Positions 22,117 through 23,140 of a stretch of 23,140 nt of DNA are shown piece after piece. Each line of letters starts with the position of its first letter. Position 1 is the first letter of the stretch. This stretch comes from Ruminococcus sp. (GTDB taxonomy: Bacteria > Bacillota_A > Clostridia > Oscillospirales > Acutalibacteraceae), in NCBI GenBank assembly GCA_017481395.1, contig JAFUPE010000076.1:1-23140 (forward strand), in the 5' to 3' direction. Made by a program: the position numbers and the translations under genes. Below the pieces are notes generated by a model that did not search any database, was not told the DNA's origin, and worked only from the letters and a program-made list of their open reading frames with translations.

Positions 22117-22701
22117 ATGGCAAAGCTATATTTTAAATATGGTGCAATGGGCAGTTCAAAGTCCGCAAATGCACTGATTACAAAATTTAATTACGAAGAA
22201 AGAGGAATGAGGGTTTGGCTCATAAAGCCTTCTGTAGATACGAGAGACGGCAAGCATACCCTGAAATCACGCATAGGTTTATCAGCCGAGGCTGATATAA
22301 TTTATGAAAAAGACAGCATAATTGAGCTTTTGAAAGAGAAAGCCGATATCGATGTTATAATTTCCGACGAGTGTCAGTTTTTTACAGCATCTCAGATTGA
22401 CCAGCTTCGTGAAATCGTCGATTTTAAAGGGATTCCCGTTATGTGCTTCGGACTGAGAACCGACTTCAAGACTATGCTTTTTGAAGGAAGCAAAAGGCTT
22501 TTTGAGGTTGCAGACTCAATAACCGAGATTAAAACAATCTGCTCTTGCGGCCGGAAGGCTACAGTCAACGCCAGAATTGACTCTGAAGGATTTGTTCTTA
22601 CAAAGGGTAAGCAGGTGCTGTTGGGAGATAATGACCGCTATATTGCCATGTGCCACAGGTGTTTTGCAAAGGCAATCAAGGACAAGAAGCCTGTCAGGTA
22701 G
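22117..22701 (+). CDS. tdk: Thymidine kinase (type II)
   Basis: 194 aa; starts 3 bases after deoB, with TTAGGA overlapping the deoB stop. Phosphorylates thymidine (and deoxyuridine) with ATP. P-loop GAMGSSKS, the SRIG lasso region, DECQFF, and the four zinc cysteines (CSCGRKA and MCHRCF) are all there. Its place in the deo operon couples keeping of thymidine with breakdown of other nucleosides. No clear terminator follows. Confidence 0.95.
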   Translation: MAKLYFKYGAMGSSKSANALITKFNYEERGMRVWLIKPSVDTRDGKHTLKSRIGLSAEADIIYEKDSIIELLKEKADIDVIISDECQFFTASQIDQLREIVDFKGIPVMCFGLRTDFKTMLFEGSKRLFEVADSITEIKTICSCGRKATVNARIDSEGFVLTKGKQVLLGDNDRYIAMCHRCFAKAIKDKKPVR

Positions 22702-22774
22702 GCTTAATTTATACTTTTTTGCAAGTTTTCTAACATATAGGTAAAAAAGTGTGCGAATATCGGCAAAATTATCA

Positions 22775-22803
22775 TTGACAAATCGCCCCTTAATAGATAT
22801 AAT
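22775..22803 (+). promoter_or_regulatory. Promoter of the YceD-type gene
   Basis: Consensus TTGACA (22775-22780), 17 bases, consensus TATAAT (22798-22803). Predicted start near 22810. Confidence 0.88.
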
Positions 22804-22850
22804 ACTTTATGGTATTTTCACTATGAGTCATTGCGTTTTTGAGGTGCATT

Positions 22851-23140
22851 ATGGTTTTAAATCTAAAAGATGTTTTCCTCAACGACGGCGAGAAAGTAAA
22901 AGCTCAGTTTATGGTGGAGCTAAAGCCCATAACTCTTGACGGAATTTATCCATTCGATTCCGATGCAAGTGTTGAAGCAATTGCCGAAAATAAATTAGGC
23001 TTCGTAAGCTTAACGCTTAATACAAGCTTCGTTTATTCGCGGCCATGCGACCGCTGTGGCAAAGCTATGAGCAAAGAGCTTAAGTTTTCTTTCGACCACC
23101 GTCTCGTTGCAGGTTTATCAGACAGCGAGGACGATGACTA
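22851..23140 (+). CDS. YceD/DUF177 family protein, 5' part
   Basis: The first 96 codons are in the window; the gene runs off the edge. ATG 22851 follows GAGGTG by 4 bases. The translation begins MVLNLKDVFLNDGEKV and contains FVYSRPCDRCGKAMSKEL, the CxxC segment typical of the family, then an acidic DSEDDD stretch. In most bacteria this gene precedes rpmF (ribosomal protein L32) and is linked with ribosome or rRNA metabolism; rpmF may lie just outside. Confidence 0.82.
   Translation, partial: MVLNLKDVFLNDGEKVKAQFMVELKPITLDGIYPFDSDASVEAIAENKLGFVSLTLNTSFVYSRPCDRCGKAMSKELKFSFDHRLVAGLSDSEDDD

Noticed and set aside
22706..22750. ACTTTTTT...AAAAAAGT as tdk terminator
   Set aside because: Only A-T pairs with a loop of more than 20 bases; too weak to call.
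1..23140. Mobile element, phage or RNA gene
   Set aside because: No transposase, integrase, phage structural gene, tRNA or rRNA sequence was recognised anywhere in the window.

Overview
The window reads as chromosomal DNA of a low-to-medium-GC, Gram-positive Clostridia member. An amylolytic Ruminococcaceae/Oscillospiraceae gut bacterium (Ruminococcus bromii-like) is the best guess. The reasons are strong AGGAGG ribosome sites, sigma-A type promoters, VPxTG sorting signals, starch-binding-like and cohesin-like surface modules, and a GH31 alpha-glucosidase. The species is inference; no rRNA or other marker is present.

Region 1 (1-8640, all + strand) is the distinctive part: seven consecutive genes for exported, membrane- or wall-anchored proteins, here labelled P1 (49-1404), P2 (1919-2671), P3 (2849-4096), P4 (4377-5213), P5 (5334-6647), P6 (6784-7482) and P7 (7698-8543). 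Nearly every gene has its own promoter and its own terminator, so this is a tandem array of monocistronic units, not an operon. They are built from a few interchangeable parts: signal peptide; an N-terminal carbohydrate-binding-like module of one of three kinds (P1 type, P3 type, P4/P5/P7 type) or none (P2, P6); a cohesin-like beta domain (P1, P2, P3, P5, P6); a Thr/Pro linker; and a C-terminal anchor that is either a VPxTG sortase signal (P1, P3, P6), a degenerate version (P5) or a plain membrane helix (P2, P4, P7). No dockerin and no catalytic glycosidase domain is seen in these seven proteins. I infer a cell-surface glycan (probably starch) capture or scaffold array.

Region 2 (8636-14560) holds accessory housekeeping genes: a GNAT acetyltransferase and a family-4 uracil-DNA glycosylase (- strand pair), a PduL-type phosphotransacylase (+), a cytoplasmic GH31 alpha-glucosidase (-), a DegV fatty-acid-binding protein (+), a TetR-type regulator (+) and a small lipoprotein (-). 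The glucosidase fits with the surface array: oligosaccharides released from starch could be cut to glucose inside the cell, and PduL would serve acetyl-CoA to acetyl-phosphate conversion in fermentation.

Region 3 (14659-19396, - strand) has a CofE/F420-gamma-glutamyl-ligase-like enzyme with a near-consensus promoter, then an O-antigen-ligase-like polytopic protein and a FAR-17a/AIG1-like membrane protein in one transcription unit, and an alpha/beta hydrolase upstream of them.

Region 4 (19486-23140, + strand) is a deoxynucleoside salvage operon, deoC-deoD-deoB-tdk, with overlapping or nearly abutting genes, followed by a new promoter and the 5' part of a YceD/DUF177 gene cut by the window edge. 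No tRNA, rRNA, CRISPR array, transposase, integrase or phage gene was found. Two non-coding inverted-repeat elements (around 1484-1785 and 10401-10451) look like dispersed intergenic repeats.
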